From Burkholderiaceae bacterium (GTDB lineage Bacteria; Pseudomonadota; Gammaproteobacteria; Burkholderiales; Burkholderiaceae), in the NCBI GenBank assembly GCA_021166835.1, contig JAJPEN010000040.1:1-50079 (forward strand): 50,079 bases of DNA, read 5' to 3'. Below the pieces are notes generated by a model, which worked only from the letters and a program-made list of their open reading frames with translations, was not told where the DNA came from and made no database searches. Positions within the stretch are counted from its first letter, which is position 1. Each line of letters begins with the position of its first letter. Below, one piece after another: positions 48,218 through 50,079 of the stretch. The position numbers were made by a program, and so were the translations under genes.

Positions 48218-49789
48218 ATGCACACGTCGGGTACCCGGTACCAGCAGGCCAATGACCAGAAAACCGTCTGGGGGCTGGTAAACGCGCAGGCCAGCGAATG
48301 TCCCGACAAGACGTACCTCATAGCGGACCAATCAGGGCGCCACCTCAGTTTCGGCGAATTGAGAGCGTCCTGTTGCCGCATAAGTTCTTTTTTTGAGCAG
48401 CAAGGCGTCGCTTGCGGCGATAGGGTGGCAGTGGTGATGCCGAACTGCTTCGCCGCGGCGCAGCTTCTCATAGGAACGATGTATTCGGGCCGCTGCGTTC
48501 TTCCAGTCAACCTGCTGTCCGGACGCGAACAACTCCGGTTTGTACTCGAGCACTCAGACTGCAAGCTCATTTTCGCCGAACGGGAATGGACCGGCCGGTT
48601 GCGCGACAGCCTTCCGGCTGATTCCGGAAAACGCATCGTTGAAATCGACGGCGAGAGCCACGTTCTCCTGGGTCAGCGCGAGACCGCACCATGCGAGCCA
48701 CACAGCGAAGCCCTGGCGTTGCTAATGTACACATCGGGGACGACGGGAATCCCCAAGGGCGTCATGCTCACGCAAAGCAACCTTGCCGCGAACGCCTATG
48801 CTATCCGCCGAGAGCATGTGTTAGAAGCGACCGATCGGGTCGCCGGAGTACTTCCGCTCTACCATATAAATGGCTTCATGGTGACTATGCTCTCGCCGCT
48901 CACATACGGTGGCAGCGTGGTTCTTGCGTCACGTTTTTCGGCAGGCAGATTTTGGGGCTTGGTAGAAGAGCACGGCTGTACGTGGCTAAACGTCGTTCCC
49001 ACGATAATCAGTTACCTGCTCGAAACTGAAGCTCCACCGCAGGAGACTCTCTCCCGAGTGCGGTTTTGTCGGTCCGCGTCGGCTGCCCTGCCGCCGCAGC
49101 ATTACTCGGAATTCGAGTCTCGGTTTGGAATAGGGATCATCGAAACAATGGGTCTGACGGAAAGCGCTGCCCCAGCCTTTAGTAACCCATTGAACGAGAG
49201 AAAGCGACGACCAGGGTCAGTTGGTCGGCCTTCCGGCTGCGAGGCTCGCGTCGTCGACGAGGCCGGCAACACGCTGCCGGATGGCCAGCGCGGTGAAATC
49301 GTGCTGCGAGGTCCTCAGCTTACGTCGGGCTACTACCAAAACCCAGAGGCCACGAAATCCGCTTTTTTCCCTGGCGACTGGTTTCGAACAGGCGACCTGG
49401 GCTGTCGCGATCGCGATGGTTTCTTTTATATAACCGGTCGTATCAAGGAATTGATCATCAAGGGGGGCGAAAACATCGCCCCTCGTGAGATAGACGAGAC
49501 GTTGCTGCAACATCCCCTCATCGCTGACGCGGCTTGTGTAGGAATACCGGATCGACATTATGGTCAGGAGATCATGGCCTGCGTAGTTGTTCGCGAGAAA
49601 AAGGAACATAGCTCCGACGATTATGAATCGCTGCGAGAGGAGTTGCGGCGGTTCTGCGCAGAGCATGTCGGTCCATACAAGACGCCCAAGACGATTCGAT
49701 TCGTCGAGGAATTGCCGCGTGGGCCTTCCGGCAAGGTACAGCGACTCAAGCTTCTCGATGCAAAGGAAGAAAGCTCGGTGGAGCCATGA
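48218..49789 (+). CDS. AMP-forming acyl-CoA synthetase
   Basis: 523 residues, an adenylate-forming enzyme. The P-loop-like motif is MYTSGTTGIPKG, A5 is TMGLTESAAP, A7 is WFRTGDLGCRDRDGFF and A8 is ITGRIKELIIKGGENI; the catalytic lysine lies in PRGPSGKVQRLKL near the C-terminus. It should activate a carboxylic acid to its CoA thioester. Its place after the BKACE importer suggests it acts on the imported acid or on a BKACE product (inference). The next gene starts at ATG 49786, which overlaps this stop as ATGA. Codon use is lower in GC than in the left-hand cluster. Confidence 0.88.
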   Translation: MHTSGTRYQQANDQKTVWGLVNAQASECPDKTYLIADQSGRHLSFGELRASCCRISSFFEQQGVACGDRVAVVMPNCFAAAQLLIGTMYSGRCVLPVNLLSGREQLRFVLEHSDCKLIFAEREWTGRLRDSLPADSGKRIVEIDGESHVLLGQRETAPCEPHSEALALLMYTSGTTGIPKGVMLTQSNLAANAYAIRREHVLEATDRVAGVLPLYHINGFMVTMLSPLTYGGSVVLASRFSAGRFWGLVEEHGCTWLNVVPTIISYLLETEAPPQETLSRVRFCRSASAALPPQHYSEFESRFGIGIIETMGLTESAAPAFSNPLNERKRRPGSVGRPSGCEARVVDEAGNTLPDGQRGEIVLRGPQLTSGYYQNPEATKSAFFPGDWFRTGDLGCRDRDGFFYITGRIKELIIKGGENIAPREIDETLLQHPLIADAACVGIPDRHYGQEIMACVVVREKKEHSSDDYESLREELRRFCAEHVGPYKTPKTIRFVEELPRGPSGKVQRLKLLDAKEESSVEP

Positions 49790-50079
49790 GACATCGGTTA
49801 TCAACTGGATCGACCGAGTGGAGGCCGGCAGAAAGGGTAGGTCGGAGCCGTGACGACGCCGTGTTCGATCCGTCGGCCGCTGTTATCGCGACGCTCGTCG
49901 AGCGCGCGCGCGTGGCACAGCGGATCTACGAGCGCTTCGACCAGGCACGCGTCGACGAGGCGGTCCTGGCGGCCGGATGGGCGATCATGGAGCCGTCGCG
50001 CAACCGCACGCTGGCCGAAATGGCCGTGCGCGAAACCGGGCTCGGTGTCGTCGAGGACAAGATCCAGAAGAACTACCGC
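49786..50079 (+). CDS. acylating aldehyde dehydrogenase, N-terminal fragment cut by window end
   Basis: Partial, 98 codons to the window edge without a stop. The ATG at 49786 overlaps the synthetase stop (ATGA). From about residue 26 the sequence (VIATLVERARVAQRIYERF, DQARVDEAVLAAGWAIME, LAEMAVRETGLGVVEDKI) matches the N-terminus of CoA-acylating aldehyde dehydrogenases of the EutE/sulfoacetaldehyde-dehydrogenase group. These convert an aldehyde and CoA to acyl-CoA with NAD(P). The first 25 residues are basic and do not look like family sequence. GTG 49861 is a plausible original start. GC rises sharply at about 49850. Confidence 0.75.
   Translation, partial: MRHRLSTGSTEWRPAERVGRSRDDAVFDPSAAVIATLVERARVAQRIYERFDQARVDEAVLAAGWAIMEPSRNRTLAEMAVRETGLGVVEDKIQKNYR

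Noticed and set aside
1..50079. tRNA, rRNA, CRISPR array, insertion-sequence transposase or phage genes
   Set aside because: None could be recognised by eye. The only mobile-element-like feature is the non-coding repeat at 13908-14177.

Overview
The window reads as a chromosomal segment of a GC-rich betaproteobacterium, probably Burkholderiales. This is an inference from gene content: a DUF2917 protein, a GlxA-type regulator, TAXI-TRAP and SsuA-type uptake systems, BKACE chemistry, GT9/GmhB sugar genes and many CoA-dependent catabolic enzymes. Most of it has very high GC with strong third-position bias. About 42.65-49.85 kb is visibly less GC-rich and looks acquired. I saw no rRNA, tRNA, CRISPR array or transposase.

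Layout. (1) 0-6.2 kb: two small secreted proteins, a DUF2917 protein, a hybrid PAS histidine kinase coupled to a small receiver protein, a divergent OmpR-type regulator, and a DUF72 protein. (2) 6.2-13.9 kb: an AraC-type regulator divergent from a benzoylformate-decarboxylase-like TPP enzyme, an SsuA-type ABC importer with two permeases, a RidA protein and a convergent GlxA-type regulator. A 14-bp direct repeat with a 20-bp period lies between the divergent genes. (3) 13.9-14.2 kb: a 270-bp nested inverted-repeat element that can fold as a three-way junction. It abuts an unrecognised 409-aa gene. (4) 15.5-25.0 kb, minus strand: a coupled operon of two GT4 and two GT9 glycosyltransferases, a GmhB-like phosphatase, an SDR and a GlcG/HbpS-like protein. 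It is headed by an ABC exporter fused to a degenerate histidine-kinase ATPase domain and an intact receiver domain. (5) 25.3-28.3 kb: a secreted YbhB/PEBP protein and an orphan molybdenum hydroxylase large subunit.

(6) 28.3-42.6 kb: a LysR-controlled catabolic cluster. It holds enoyl-CoA hydratase, a thiolase-fold protein without thiolase catalytic residues plus its DUF35 partner, TAXI-TRAP uptake, a 2-hydroxychromene-2-carboxylate isomerase-like protein, a GST, a glutaryl-CoA dehydrogenase-like enzyme, an NDP-forming acyl-CoA ligase, an IpdAB-like CoA-transferase-fold pair and a second acyl-CoA dehydrogenase. Together these suggest uptake and CoA-dependent opening of a cyclic or aromatic-derived acid down to glutaryl-CoA-level products. 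The substrate is unknown. (7) 42.7-50.1 kb: an IclR-controlled lower-GC cluster with a second SsuA-type importer (two permeases), a BKACE enzyme, an acyl-CoA synthetase and, cut by the window end, an acylating aldehyde dehydrogenase.

Most promising for novelty: the ABC-kinase-like-receiver fusion (22196-25033), the ring-opening cluster built from catalytically altered thiolase and CoA-transferase folds, and the three-way-junction repeat element.
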